Source: JAIRTY01 sp050257395 (GTDB lineage Bacteria; Actinomycetota; Actinomycetes; Streptosporangiales; Streptosporangiaceae). From it: a stretch of DNA of 63,266 nt. Each line of letters opens with the position of its first letter. Position 1 is the first letter of the stretch. This document shows positions 24,002-32,225 of the stretch, in pieces. Under the pieces are notes generated by a model. It was not told the DNA's origin. It saw only the letters and a list, made by a program, of their open reading frames with translations, and did not search any database. Where the stretch lies: NCBI GenBank assembly GCA_050257395.1, contig JBLMWU010000266.1, forward strand, positions 1-63,266. Direction: 5' to 3'. A program made the position numbers and the translations under genes.

Positions 24002-25771
24002 ATGGCCCCGGAGATAAGCCCGCTTCGCTACCACCGGGTCACCTCCTACACCGGCGACACGTTCCTGGCCGATCAGCCGCACCCGGACCCGCTGCTGGTG
24101 CCGGGCTTCGTCGGCCGGCGGGCCGTCCGGCCGCCCGAGGTGAAGACCTGGGACGCCGGGCAGACCGTGGACCTGCCCGCGACCCTGCCGCAGTCCGCTT
24201 TCCCGGCCCGCCAGGTACTCGCCGGCGCCCCGGACGCCGGCGGCGGGGAGGCCGCCCGGCTGGACGCGGCAACCCTGGCCGCGCTGCTGTTCTTCGCCAA
24301 CGGAGTGGTCCGGTACGCGGACTACCCGTGGGGGCGGATGCACTTCCGGGCGGCGGGCTCGGCGGGGAACCTGCACCCGCTGGAGGTGTACGCGGTCACC
24401 CGCGAGGTCGCGGGGCTGGCGGACGGCGTGTGGCATCACGACCCGCTTGGCCACCGGCTCCGCCGGGCCGGCGACGCGCCGCCGGCCGGGCCGTCCTATC
24501 TGGTGGTCACCGGGGTGCCGGGCCGGACCGGCTGGAAGTACGCCGAGCGCGGCTACCGGCACGTGTGGTGGGACGCGGGCACCCTGACTGCTCAGCTGCT
24601 GGCCGTCGCGGAGGCGCACCGGGTGCCCGCACGGGTGCGGCTGCTGTTCCCCGACGCGGGCATCGCGGCCGGGGTGGGGGCGGCCTGGCCGCACGAGTTC
24701 CCGCTGGTGCTGATCACGCTGGGCGCGGGGGAGCCGGATGTCCCGCCGCCCGCGGCGGCCACCGGCCGGGTCGCACCGGACCCGCTGGAGTTCCCGCTCG
24801 TCACCGCCACCCAGGCGGGCACGGTTCCGGCAGCGCCCGGCTGGCGCGAAGCCGCAGCGGCCCCCGGGACAGGCACAGTCCCCGGGACCGGCACGGCAGC
24901 GAGGCCCGGCATGGCAGCGGGATCCGGCGCGGCCGCGGGGCCTGACGTGGCCGCGGGGCCCGGCATGGCAGCGGGACCCGGCGTGGCAGCGCAGGCCCCG
25001 GCGGCCGTCCCGGCCGAGCCCATCGAGCAGGTCATCCTGCGCCGGGGCTCCACCCGCCGGTTCGACCCGGCGGCGGTCCTGCCCGCGGACGCGCTGATCT
25101 GGGCGATGACCGTCGCCACCCGGGAGCTTCCGTGGGATGCCGGGCCGTCGCTGCTGGAGCACCGGCTGCTCGTGCACGCGATCGAGGGCATCCCGCCGGG
25201 CCTGTACCGGTGGGACGGCGCCAGCGGGCGGCCTGAGCCGGTCACGGCCAGCGGCCTGCCGGACGCGGTACTGGCCGCCGGGGCGGGCCAGGCCGGGACG
25301 GGCCCAGGCCGGGCAGGTCAGGCCGGGGCGGGTCAGGCCGGGGCGGGTCAGGCTGGGATGGGTTCCCCGGAGGCAGGCCCGGGCGGGGCAGGCCCGGCGG
25401 AGCCGGCAGCAGGGCCGCAGGCCGGGCTGGCGGCACTGCGGGAGGAGAGCGCGCGGCTGTGCATGTACCAGGAGCTCGGCCGCGACGCGGCCTATGTCGC
25501 CGTCCACTGCGCCGAGGTCGACGCGATCGTGGCCCGGCTGGGGCCGCGCGGGTACCGGGCGGCACAGTTCGAGGCGGGCGTGGTGGAGGGCCGGCTGCAC
25601 CTGGCGCTGTTCACGCTGGGATACGGGGCCACCGGGCTGACCTTCATCGACGAGCTGGTGCCCGCGATCACCGGCGGGCCGCCCGCCATGCTGGTGACGG
25701 CGGCGGGACAGCCCGCCTACCAGGCGGTGCCGGGCGGCCCGCCGCGGCGGCCCGCCCTCATCCGCGGCTGA
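24002..25771 (+). CDS. Double-domain SagB-type oxidoreductase (nitroreductase fold)
   Basis: 589 aa from ATG. Two SagB/McbC-like flavin domains lie in tandem: the first around residues 85-265 (LAALLFFANGVVRYADYPWG, HFRAAGSAGNLHPLEVYAVT, GYRHVWWDAGTL), the second around 345-585 (IEQVILRRGSTRRFDPAAVL, MYQELGRDAAYVAVHCAEVD, GYRAAQFEAGVVEGR). SagB proteins oxidise azolines in TOMM peptide biosynthesis, but stand-alone double-domain forms occur widely without a YcaO partner, and none is seen here. Two Gly/Ala-rich repeat tracts interrupt it, one between the domains and one inside the second. Confidence 0.85.
   Translation: MAPEISPLRYHRVTSYTGDTFLADQPHPDPLLVPGFVGRRAVRPPEVKTWDAGQTVDLPATLPQSAFPARQVLAGAPDAGGGEAARLDAATLAALLFFANGVVRYADYPWGRMHFRAAGSAGNLHPLEVYAVTREVAGLADGVWHHDPLGHRLRRAGDAPPAGPSYLVVTGVPGRTGWKYAERGYRHVWWDAGTLTAQLLAVAEAHRVPARVRLLFPDAGIAAGVGAAWPHEFPLVLITLGAGEPDVPPPAAATGRVAPDPLEFPLVTATQAGTVPAAPGWREAAAAPGTGTVPGTGTAARPGMAAGSGAAAGPDVAAGPGMAAGPGVAAQAPAAVPAEPIEQVILRRGSTRRFDPAAVLPADALIWAMTVATRELPWDAGPSLLEHRLLVHAIEGIPPGLYRWDGASGRPEPVTASGLPDAVLAAGAGQAGTGPGRAGQAGAGQAGAGQAGMGSPEAGPGGAGPAEPAAGPQAGLAALREESARLCMYQELGRDAAYVAVHCAEVDAIVARLGPRGYRAAQFEAGVVEGRLHLALFTLGYGATGLTFIDELVPAITGGPPAMLVTAAGQPAYQAVPGGPPRRPALIRG
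24860..24995 (+). repeat. Coding low-complexity repeat in the interdomain linker of the SagB protein
   Basis: Imperfect units near 18 bp encode GTGTVPG, then repeated AAGPxxA/MAAGPG motifs. The reading frame is kept throughout. The tract behaves like a flexible spacer between the two flavin domains. Confidence 0.6.
25281..25365 (+). repeat. Coding 15-bp repeat inside the second SagB domain
   Basis: Units such as GGTCAGGCCGGGGCG recur and encode GQAGA pentapeptides. Unit length is a multiple of three, so copy-number change would not break the frame. Confidence 0.65.
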
Positions 25772-25892
25772 ACCGGCCTGCCTGCCCGCGGCCGCACCTG
25801 CCTTCGCTGCCTTCGCCGCCTTCGCTCACGCACCGCCGCGGCCTGCCGTCCCGCCGCCCGCCCGGCGTAGGGTGCGACTGAGGAGGCCTGCC

Positions 25893-26672
25893 ATGGAGTT
25901 CGAGCACATCCTGGTCGAGCGGTCGGGCGAGTTCGCGACCGTCACGATGAACCGGCCGCAGCGCCGCAACGCGCTGTCACTCGCGCACATGCGCGAGCTG
26001 ATCGCCGCGTTCACCGAGCTCGGGGAAAGCGATGCCCTGGGGATCGTGCTGGCCGGCAACGGGCCCGTGTTCAGCGCCGGGCATGACTTCGCGGACGTGG
26101 CCGAGGCCGACCTGGGCGCGGTTCGTTCACTACTCAAAACCTGCACCGAGCTCATGGACCTGATGCAGCAGGTGCCGCAGCCGGTGGTGGCGCGGGTGCA
26201 CGGGCTGGCCACCGCGGCGGGCTGCCAGCTGGTCGCCACCGCCGACCTCGCCGTGGCCAGCGAGAACGCCGGCTTCGCGGCGCCCGGCGGCAAGGGCGGG
26301 TGGTTCTGCCACACGCCGATGGTGCCCATCGCCCGCAACGTGGGCCGCAAGCGGGCCATGGAAATGGCCCTGTCCGGCGACGTCATCGACGCCCGGACCG
26401 CGCTGGACTGGGGCCTGGTCAACCGGGTGGTGCCGCCGGAACAGCTCGACTCGGCCGTCCAGGGCCTGCTGGAACGGGTCACCCTCGGTTCCGCGGAGAG
26501 CAAGGGCATCGGCAAGCAGGCCCTCTACGCGCAGATCGACCTGGACCAGCCCAAGGCGTACGCGTACGCGATCGAGGTGATGGCCGCCACCAGCCAGCTG
26601 CCCGACGCCCGCGAGGGGATGCGCTCCTTCCTGGAGAAGCGCAAGCCGCAGTGGCGGCGCGGCCGCAGCTGA
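25893..26672 (+). CDS. Enoyl-CoA hydratase/isomerase family protein
   Basis: 259 aa from ATG with GAGGAGG upstream, and a TAGGGT -10 candidate at 25868-25873. The crotonase fold is clear: FATVTMNRPQRRNALSLAHM, the first oxyanion-hole element FSAGHDFADV, and the second in HGLATAAGCQLVATADLAVA. A catalytic Glu in the usual place is not obvious (AAPGGKGGWFCHTPMVPI), so it may be a hydratase-like enzyme or an isomerase or thioesterase relative. Probable role in acyl-CoA breakdown. Confidence 0.88.
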   Translation: MEFEHILVERSGEFATVTMNRPQRRNALSLAHMRELIAAFTELGESDALGIVLAGNGPVFSAGHDFADVAEADLGAVRSLLKTCTELMDLMQQVPQPVVARVHGLATAAGCQLVATADLAVASENAGFAAPGGKGGWFCHTPMVPIARNVGRKRAMEMALSGDVIDARTALDWGLVNRVVPPEQLDSAVQGLLERVTLGSAESKGIGKQALYAQIDLDQPKAYAYAIEVMAATSQLPDAREGMRSFLEKRKPQWRRGRS

Positions 26673-26704
26673 GCCGCGGCAGGGCGCGGCACCGGTCAGC
26701 CGCC

Positions 26705-27427
26705 TCAGCCGCCCGGATTGGCCTCCGCGGGCTCCAGCTGGGCGGTGGCCCGGCCGCGGGCCACCACCGCCCCGTCGCCGGACACGAATTCGAAGGTGAC
26801 CGTGCCGCTGGCCGGCGGGGGGGTGCCGGGCCGGGCCCGGACCGGGGTCCCGCGCAGCCCCGCCCAGGCCGCCTCGGCGAGCTCATCGGTGAAGCCGGTC
26901 AGCGCCCCCCGCACCTGCCCGGCCAGCCAGCGCCGCGCGATCGCGTGCGCGGGCCCGCTGACGATCGCGGTCATCACCAGCATCGGCATCGGCCGGATCT
27001 CGCCGCGCTCGGCCAGCGGGGCCAGCCAGGCGCGGAACCCGCCGGCCAGCTCCCGGTTGAGCATGGCCAGCTCGGTGCCGCCTGGCGTGTCCCAGTCGGG
27101 GTGGCCGCGCAGGTAGATGAAGCGGGCCAGGTCGGGATGCTGCTCGGTCCAGCGGAGCTGGTGACCGATGGCCTCGCGGACGGCGGTGCGCAGCGACCGG
27201 GGGCGCCGCTGGATCAGCTCCCGCAGCCCTTCCTGGAACGAGGAGATCGCCGCCACGTACAGCCCGTCCGCGATGGCCTCCTTGGACCGGAAGTGGTGGA
27301 ACAGGGCGCCGTTGGACGTGCCGCTGCGGGCCCGGATGTCGGCGATCGTGGTCTGCTCGTAGCCCTGGTCGAGGAAGGCGGCCAGGGCGGCGTCGAGGAT
27401 CCGCTGGCGGGTGTCGGTCGCGGCCAC
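26705..27427 (-). CDS. TetR-family regulator of the enoyl-CoA hydratase gene
   Basis: 240 aa from GTG. The helix-turn-helix region reads RILDAALAAFLDQGYEQTTI, then SGTSNGALFHHFRSKEAIAD. A C-terminal extension of about 45 residues (GTVTFEFVSGDGAVVARGRA) looks like a small beta domain, unusual for the family. TACTCT lies 6 nt before the GTG, so the mRNA is probably leaderless. Palindromes at 27434-27459 are candidate operators for this gene and the divergent hydratase. Confidence 0.87.
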   Translation of the reverse strand: MAATDTRQRILDAALAAFLDQGYEQTTIADIRARSGTSNGALFHHFRSKEAIADGLYVAAISSFQEGLRELIQRRPRSLRTAVREAIGHQLRWTEQHPDLARFIYLRGHPDWDTPGGTELAMLNRELAGGFRAWLAPLAERGEIRPMPMLVMTAIVSGPAHAIARRWLAGQVRGALTGFTDELAEAAWAGLRGTPVRARPGTPPPASGTVTFEFVSGDGAVVARGRATAQLEPAEANPGG

Positions 27428-27433
27428 GAAAAG

Positions 27434-27476
27434 AGAGTATCACTCTGGAGTATTGCTCTAGAAGAAGGGTTAGGAT
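27434..27476. promoter_or_regulatory. Operator palindromes and divergent -10 elements of the TetR/hydratase pair
   Basis: AGAGT-ATC-ACTCT (27434-27446) is a perfect dyad. GGAGT-ATT-GCTCT (27447-27459) abuts it with one arm mismatch. The minus -10 (TACTCT, 27439-27434) lies in the first dyad; the plus -10 (TAGGAT, 27471-27476) is just beyond the second. Confidence 0.65.
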
Positions 27477-27482
27477 GCGCGC

Positions 27483-28295
27483 ATGAGCGAGTATGAGCTG
27501 GCCCACCAGTACGAGACCGTGAACCTGCTGCGCGCCGGCGGGGTCGCCAAGATCGAGCTGAACCGGCCGGAGCGGATGAACGCCTGGAACCAGCAGTTCG
27601 CCTACGACCTGCGCGACGCGCTGCGGGCGGCCGGGGAGGACGCCGGCATCCGGGCGGTGCTGCTGACCGGGGCCGGCCGCGGGTTCTCCAGCGGCGCGGA
27701 CCTCAAGGACGCCATGGACGAGGCGCCGTCCGGCGACCTGGACCTGGCCAAGACGCTGACCGACCGCTACCACCCGCTGATCATGGGGGTCCGGGAGCTG
27801 CCCAAGCCGGTCGTGGCGGCGGTGCATGGCGCCGCGGCCGGGATCGGCGCGTCCCTCGCGCTCGCCTGCGACCTGGTGGTGGCGGCCGAGTCGGCCTACT
27901 TCATGTTCGCGTTCGTCAACATCGGGCTGGTGCCCGACGGCGGCTCGTCCTTCCTGGTGCCAGCCCGGGTCGGCTTCGCCCGCGCGGCCGAGCTGGCCAT
28001 GCTCGGCGAGCGGCTGCCCGCCCCGCAGGCGCTGGCCTGGGGGCTCATCAACCGGGTCTGGCCGGACCATGAGTTCGCGAGCCAGGCCGACGCGCTGGCC
28101 GCCCGGCTCGCCGAGGGCCCCACCCGCTCCTACGCGGGCAGCAAGCGGGAGCTCAACGGCTGGCTGTTCGACGGCATGGCCCGGCAGCTGGAGCTGGAGG
28201 CGCAGATCCAGCAGGAGATGGGCGGCTCACCCGACTTCGCGGAGGGCGTCCGGGCCTTCATCGAGAAGCGCAAGCCCCGCTTCACCGGCGCCTGA
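27483..28295 (+). CDS. Enoyl-CoA hydratase/isomerase family protein
   Basis: 270 aa, leaderless ATG 6 nt after TAGGAT. Crotonase motifs: VAKIELNRPERMNAWNQQFA, oxyanion element FSSGADLKDAM, and HGAAAGIGASLALACDLVVA. A PDGGSSFLVPARVG segment with an acidic residue near the active site is typical of 1,2-epoxyphenylacetyl-CoA isomerase (PaaG)-like enzymes. It is controlled by the divergent TetR gene (inference from operators). Role in aromatic or fatty acyl-CoA metabolism. Confidence 0.9.
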   Translation: MSEYELAHQYETVNLLRAGGVAKIELNRPERMNAWNQQFAYDLRDALRAAGEDAGIRAVLLTGAGRGFSSGADLKDAMDEAPSGDLDLAKTLTDRYHPLIMGVRELPKPVVAAVHGAAAGIGASLALACDLVVAAESAYFMFAFVNIGLVPDGGSSFLVPARVGFARAAELAMLGERLPAPQALAWGLINRVWPDHEFASQADALAARLAEGPTRSYAGSKRELNGWLFDGMARQLELEAQIQQEMGGSPDFAEGVRAFIEKRKPRFTGA

Positions 28296-28473
28296 GGCGC
28301 TCCGCCGGCCGCCGGGGGAGTCGCCGCGCAGCCGGCGATGAGTTCCGCCACGCTGGGACGTCGTAAGTAGCGCGCGGCGTGCGGCCCGCGGGTGCACCCT
28401 GGATCCGGGGGCCGGGCCGCCGCCGCGGTGACCGGACGACGTGGCGGCGCGCAATGCGCAGGAGGGACAGCCG

Positions 28474-29583
28474 ATGACTCGGGTACGGGTGCTGGTCGGG
28501 ACACGCAAGGGCGCGTTCATCCTCGATTCGGATGCGATGCGGGAGAAGTGGGAGGTCAGCGGGCCGCACTTCGCCGGATGGGAGATCTACCACCTCAAGG
28601 GCTCGCCAGCGAACCCGGACCGGCTCTACGCGTCGCAGTCCAGCGGCTGGTTCGGCCAGGTGCTGCAGCGGTCCGAGGACGGCGGCGCGACCTGGGCGCC
28701 GGTCGGCAACGACTTCGCCTACGTGGGCGAGCCCGGCAGCCACCTCTGGTACGACGGCACGCCGCGGCCGTTCGAGTTCAAGCGCATCTGGCACCTGGAA
28801 CCGTCCCGCGACGACCCGGACACGGTGTACGCGGGGGCGGAGGACGCCGCCCTGTTCCGCTCCGCCGACGGCGGGCAGACCTGGGCAGAGCTCCCGGCGC
28901 TGCGCACCCACACCTCGGCGCCCGGGTGGCAGCCCGGGGCGGGCGGCATGTGCCTGCACACCATCAACCTCGGCCCGGACGAGCGGATCTACACCGCCAT
29001 CTCCGCGGCCGGGGTGTTCCGCAGCGACGACGCCGGGCAGTCCTGGCGGCCGGCCAACAAGGGGCTGCACTCGGAGGGGATCCCGGACGAGGACGCTGAG
29101 GTGGGGCACTGCGTGCACCGGCTGGCCCGGCACCCCTCCCGGCCGGACGTGCTGTTCATGCAGAAGCACTGGGACGTCATGCGCAGCGACGACGGCGGGG
29201 AGAACTGGCACGAGATCAGCGGCGACCTGCCCACCGACTTCGGCTTCTGCATCGACGTGCACTCGCACGAGCCGGACACCGTCTACGTCGTGCCCATCAC
29301 CAGCGACTCGCTGCACTACCCGCCCGACGGCAAGCTGCGGGTTTTCCGCAGCCGCTCCGGCGGGAACGAGTGGGAGCCGCTGACCAGGGGCCTGCCCCAG
29401 CAGGACTGCTACGTGAACGTGCTGCGCGACGCCATGGCCGTCGACACGCTCGACGGGTGCGGGGTGTACTTCGGCACCACCGGCGGCCAGGTCTACGCGT
29501 CGGCCGACGCCGGGGACAGCTGGCTGCCGATCGTGCGCGACCTGCCGGCCGTGCTGTCGGTGGAGGTGCAGACGCTGCCATGA
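28474..29583 (+). CDS. Cytoplasmic Asp-box (BNR) beta-propeller protein
   Basis: 369 aa from ATG with GGAGGGA upstream; no signal peptide. At least five Asp-box motifs mark propeller blades: RSEDGGATW, RSADGGQTW, RSDDAGQSW, RSDDGGENW, ASADAGDSW. The N-terminus (VRVLVGTRKGAFIL) is the first blade. Catalytic sialidase residues are not evident, so this is probably a binding scaffold, not a sialidase. The stop overlaps the start of a MoaD/ThiS-like gene (ATGA), which implies that the two proteins act together. Confidence 0.85.
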   Translation: MTRVRVLVGTRKGAFILDSDAMREKWEVSGPHFAGWEIYHLKGSPANPDRLYASQSSGWFGQVLQRSEDGGATWAPVGNDFAYVGEPGSHLWYDGTPRPFEFKRIWHLEPSRDDPDTVYAGAEDAALFRSADGGQTWAELPALRTHTSAPGWQPGAGGMCLHTINLGPDERIYTAISAAGVFRSDDAGQSWRPANKGLHSEGIPDEDAEVGHCVHRLARHPSRPDVLFMQKHWDVMRSDDGGENWHEISGDLPTDFGFCIDVHSHEPDTVYVVPITSDSLHYPPDGKLRVFRSRSGGNEWEPLTRGLPQQDCYVNVLRDAMAVDTLDGCGVYFGTTGGQVYASADAGDSWLPIVRDLPAVLSVEVQTLP

Positions 29584-29876
29584 TCAGGGTCACGCTGCCC
29601 GCGCACCTGCGGACCCTCGCCCAGGTGGACGGCGAGGTGCAGGTCGAGGTCGCGGGGGAGGTCACGCAGCGGACGGTGCTGGACGCGCTGGAGGCCCGCT
29701 ATCCGATGCTGCGCGGGACGATCCGCGACCGGGCGGCGGGCAGACGGCGGGCGTTCATCAGGTTCTTCGCCTGCGAGCAGGACCTGTCCAACGACCCGCC
29801 CGACACGCCGCTGCCAGCGGCGGTCGTGGCCGGGACCGAGCCGTTCCTGGTCGTGGGGGCGATGGCCGGCGGGTGA
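29580..29876 (+). CDS. MoaD/ThiS-family small sulfur-carrier-like protein
   Basis: 98 aa. A beta-grasp start (MIRVTLPAHLRTLAQVDGEV) and conserved helix (TVLDALEARYPMLRGTIRD) fit the family, and the chain ends in Gly-Gly (VVGAMAGG), the tail that MoaD and ThiS use as a thiocarboxylate. Insertions (RAFIRFFACEQDLSNDPPD) make it longer than typical MoaD. Pairing with the Asp-box protein instead of MoaE or ThiG suggests a different sulfur-transfer or protein-modification role (inference). Confidence 0.8.
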   Translation: MIRVTLPAHLRTLAQVDGEVQVEVAGEVTQRTVLDALEARYPMLRGTIRDRAAGRRRAFIRFFACEQDLSNDPPDTPLPAAVVAGTEPFLVVGAMAGG

Positions 29877-29885
29877 GACCCGCGG

Positions 29886-30233
29886 TCAGGGGGTGGTGCC
29901 GAGGTGGGTGGCGGCGACCCGCTTGGGCACCACCATCCGCCACGCGTCGGTGACCAGCTCGCGCATCTCGGCCTCGTCGATGGCGGCCATCCGCACGTGC
30001 ACCCAGTGGAAGCGCAGGTCGCTCTGGCGGGGATAGAGGAACTTGCCGGGCTCGGCGGCGATCAGGTCGTCGCGTTCCTCCTTGGGGAACCCGAACCCCA
30101 TGATCGTCTCGTCCGCCGAGATGGCGGCGTAGACGATCTTGCCGACCCGGAACTTCACCTGGTCCCGGATCAGGTGCTCCGACGTGCGCGGCAGCGCCAT
30201 CGCCACCGCGCGCACGTCCTCCACGGTCACCAT
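29886..30233 (-). CDS. MmcQ/YjbR-family protein
   Basis: 115 aa from ATG with GAAGGAG upstream. The CyaY-like double-wing fold is suggested by VEDVRAVAMALPRTSEH, then KFRVGKIVYAAISADETIMG, FGFPKEERDDLIA and HWVHVRMAAIDEAEMRELVTD. Members may bind DNA but have no proven reaction. An in-frame start 36 bp upstream lies in a duplicated copy of the ribosome binding site and start. A second YjbR-type gene is at 38428. Confidence 0.87.
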   Translation of the reverse strand: MVTVEDVRAVAMALPRTSEHLIRDQVKFRVGKIVYAAISADETIMGFGFPKEERDDLIAAEPGKFLYPRQSDLRFHWVHVRMAAIDEAEMRELVTDAWRMVVPKRVAATHLGTTP

Positions 30234-30302
30234 CGCCGGTCCGCTCCTTCGCCCGCCTGAGCCCACCATCGCCGGTCCGCTCCTTCGCCCGCCTGAGCCC
30301 AC
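30228..30302. repeat. Tandem 36-bp duplication of ribosome binding site and start codon
   Basis: Two identical copies (30228-30263 and 30264-30299) plus a few bases. Each carries AAGGAG and an ATG in the same frame on the minus strand, so translation from the outer start would add GSGGRRSGPAMV to the protein. Confidence 0.85.
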
Positions 30303-30371
30303 TCTGCCAGACCTGGCACCCGGCCCCCGATGGCATTAGGTTCGGGCTTGACCAGGAAGGGCGGAGGGGAC

Positions 30372-31145
30372 ATGACCATCGGCGGGACGGGGGCCGGGAC
30401 CGGCCAGGGAAAGGCCGCGGCGCGCAAAGGCTGGGGCCTGGCGCCGGGCGAGGCGGAATCGATCCTGGCCGACGCCCGGCGGGCGCTGTTCGTCATGGCC
30501 GGGGTGCTCGCGCTGCTGTGGGTCATCCAGGTCATCAACTGGGCGGACGGCTACCACCTCGACTTCTCCTACGGCATCCGGCCACGGGACCTCGGCAGCC
30601 TGCCCGACATCGCGACCGCCCCGTTCCTCCACATGAGCTGGGCACATATCGAGGGCAACTCGGGGCCGCTGTTCATCTTCGGCTTCCTGGCCGCCTACCG
30701 GGGGATCTGGAAGTTCGTGGGCGTGACCGCGGTGGTGATCCTGACCAGCGGGCTCGGGGCGTGGCTGACCGAGGCGCCCAACACGGTCGGCGTGGGCGCG
30801 AGCGGGGTCGTGTTCGGCTACTTCGGCTACCTGATGGTGCGCGGGTTCTTCGACCGGCGGCTCATCGACATCCTCATCGGCGTGATCATGGCGCTCTGCT
30901 TCGCCTACCAGTTCGCCGTGCTGCTGCCGCACGCCGGGATCGGCTGGCAGGCGCACATCGGCGGGCTGCTCGGCGGGATCGTGGCCGGCTGGGTGTTCCG
31001 GGACCGCCGGGCCCGGGCCGCGGTCGGCTCCGGGACCGGCGGCGGCAAGCCCGCGGCCGCGCTGCCGGGCGGGTCCGGTAAGGGCTCGACGGGCCCGGTG
31101 GACCGGGCGGAGCTGCTCCGCAAGATCGACGAGATGGGGATCTGA
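30372..31145 (+). CDS. Rhomboid-family intramembrane serine protease
   Basis: 257 aa from ATG after GGCGGAGGGG. About six membrane helices; the catalytic pair is Ser144 in GVGASGVVFG and His195 in GWQAHIGGLLGG, with the supporting Asn96 in AHIEGNSGPLF (the HxxxN motif). The cytoplasmic C-terminus (VDRAELLRKIDEMGI) resembles the tail helix of mycobacterial-type rhomboids. It should cleave membrane proteins within the bilayer; substrates are unknown. Confidence 0.92.
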   Translation: MTIGGTGAGTGQGKAAARKGWGLAPGEAESILADARRALFVMAGVLALLWVIQVINWADGYHLDFSYGIRPRDLGSLPDIATAPFLHMSWAHIEGNSGPLFIFGFLAAYRGIWKFVGVTAVVILTSGLGAWLTEAPNTVGVGASGVVFGYFGYLMVRGFFDRRLIDILIGVIMALCFAYQFAVLLPHAGIGWQAHIGGLLGGIVAGWVFRDRRARAAVGSGTGGGKPAAALPGGSGKGSTGPVDRAELLRKIDEMGI

Positions 31146-31553
31146 GCTCCGGCCCCCGGCACGGGTGCGCTCCGGTCGGCCGGCCGACGGCTCGGTTGCT
31201 ATCGGCAGGGTGCGGACTCCTCGCGGGCCAGATAGCAGCCGGTGCTCACCGATCGTGCATGGCGGCGTGCACGACAACGCGCGCTTCTGGCCGATGTGAG
31301 TGTCACGTCAGGAATTCCCTCACGAGGCACCTCGCCGACGATGCCCCCAGGCGGTCACCTTGAGCACCTCCGCAGAAGGATTCCGGTCTCGGGATCCAGC
31401 GGCGGCGATGTCGGGGCAGGACTGAAAGTCACGCGATGCGCCTCGCTGGCGGTGCGGGGTGGCCGTTCTTCCTGCCGGGGCAGGCCTTTGGACCCTGCGG
31501 CGAGAACGAGAGCGGCGCTGCAATGAAACCGGATCATGCTACGGAGGTGCGAT
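31146..31553. other. Intergenic region without a recognisable gene
   Basis: No frame with convincing codon use. GCTATC at about 31198 and GATAGC near 31231 could form a long-loop hairpin, and GTGC/GCAC arms flank 31255-31273. A terminator for the rhomboid gene is plausible. The last 15 bp hold the GGAGGT ribosome binding site of the next gene. Confidence 0.3.
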
Positions 31554-32105
31554 ATGGCCGCCCGTTTCCTGAAGTGGGCCGGATTCACTGTCATGGCCCT
31601 GTCGACCCTTATCGCCGGAATCTTCATCGTCGGCGAAACCTTCTCCGACCCAGGGGGCTGGAAGGCCGCTGGGCTGGTCGCCGCGTGGGCTGTCCCGCTG
31701 GCGGCGCTCGCGGCCCTGGCCTGGTACCGGCCGGGCTGGGCCGGTCCCGTCTTCGCTGTCCTGACCGCGGCGGTGATCGGCATGAGTATCTGGTTCGTGA
31801 TTAGCCCGCGAGGAAAAGGGCCCACCGACGCCATCCTCACCTTCGCCCTGGCCGCCGCGATTGCCGTGCTCGGCCTGAAGCGAACTGGCGTGGCCGGGGT
31901 GCTGCTGCTCATCACCGGCATCGTCCCGTTCGCCGTGTCCAGCCTGGTAAGAGGCCACGGTGGCTTCGGCTCGCTCGCCGCGGTGAGTTTCGCGCCCATC
32001 GTCGCCGGGACCTTGTACCTGCTATCCGCCAGCATCAGGGGCGGCCGTCCAGCGCCGTCAGCACGCACAGACACCGGACCTGGGAAACTGCCGAAGGCGG
32101 CATGA
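31554..32105 (+). CDS. Membrane protein of unknown function, five or six helices
   Basis: 183 aa from ATG with GGAGGT upstream. Helices include WAGFTVMALSTLIAGIFIVG, LVAAWAVPLAALAALAWY, AGPVFAVLTAAVIGMSIWFV, AILTFALAAAIAVLGL and VAGVLLLITGIVPFAVSSLV. The C-terminus is polar and basic. No family recognised. GC content is somewhat lower than in neighbours. Confidence 0.7.
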   Translation: MAARFLKWAGFTVMALSTLIAGIFIVGETFSDPGGWKAAGLVAAWAVPLAALAALAWYRPGWAGPVFAVLTAAVIGMSIWFVISPRGKGPTDAILTFALAAAIAVLGLKRTGVAGVLLLITGIVPFAVSSLVRGHGGFGSLAAVSFAPIVAGTLYLLSASIRGGRPAPSARTDTGPGKLPKAA

Positions 32106-32225
32106 TCGCACCCGGATCTGGTTCCGCCGACGACGGTCCGGCGCAATCGGCCCGACGTCACTGAGCGGAAGTGGCCAGCGATTTGCGGAAGGGGCCTCAG
32201 CCGCCCAGCGGCGGAGGTGTTGCTG

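Noticed and set aside
24860..25365. Repeats resembling a CRISPR or minisatellite
   Set aside because: They are in-frame coding repeats without uniform spacers. No cas gene is present.
23141..25600. 819-codon frame on the minus strand opposite the SagB gene
   Set aside because: It is the GC-driven shadow of the plus-strand gene. It is Arg/Gly/Pro-rich without domains, and the plus frame has clear SagB motifs.
23957..25771. A TOMM (thiazole/oxazole peptide) gene cluster around the SagB protein
   Set aside because: No YcaO gene, precursor peptide or transporter adjoins; the protein is a stand-alone double-domain form.
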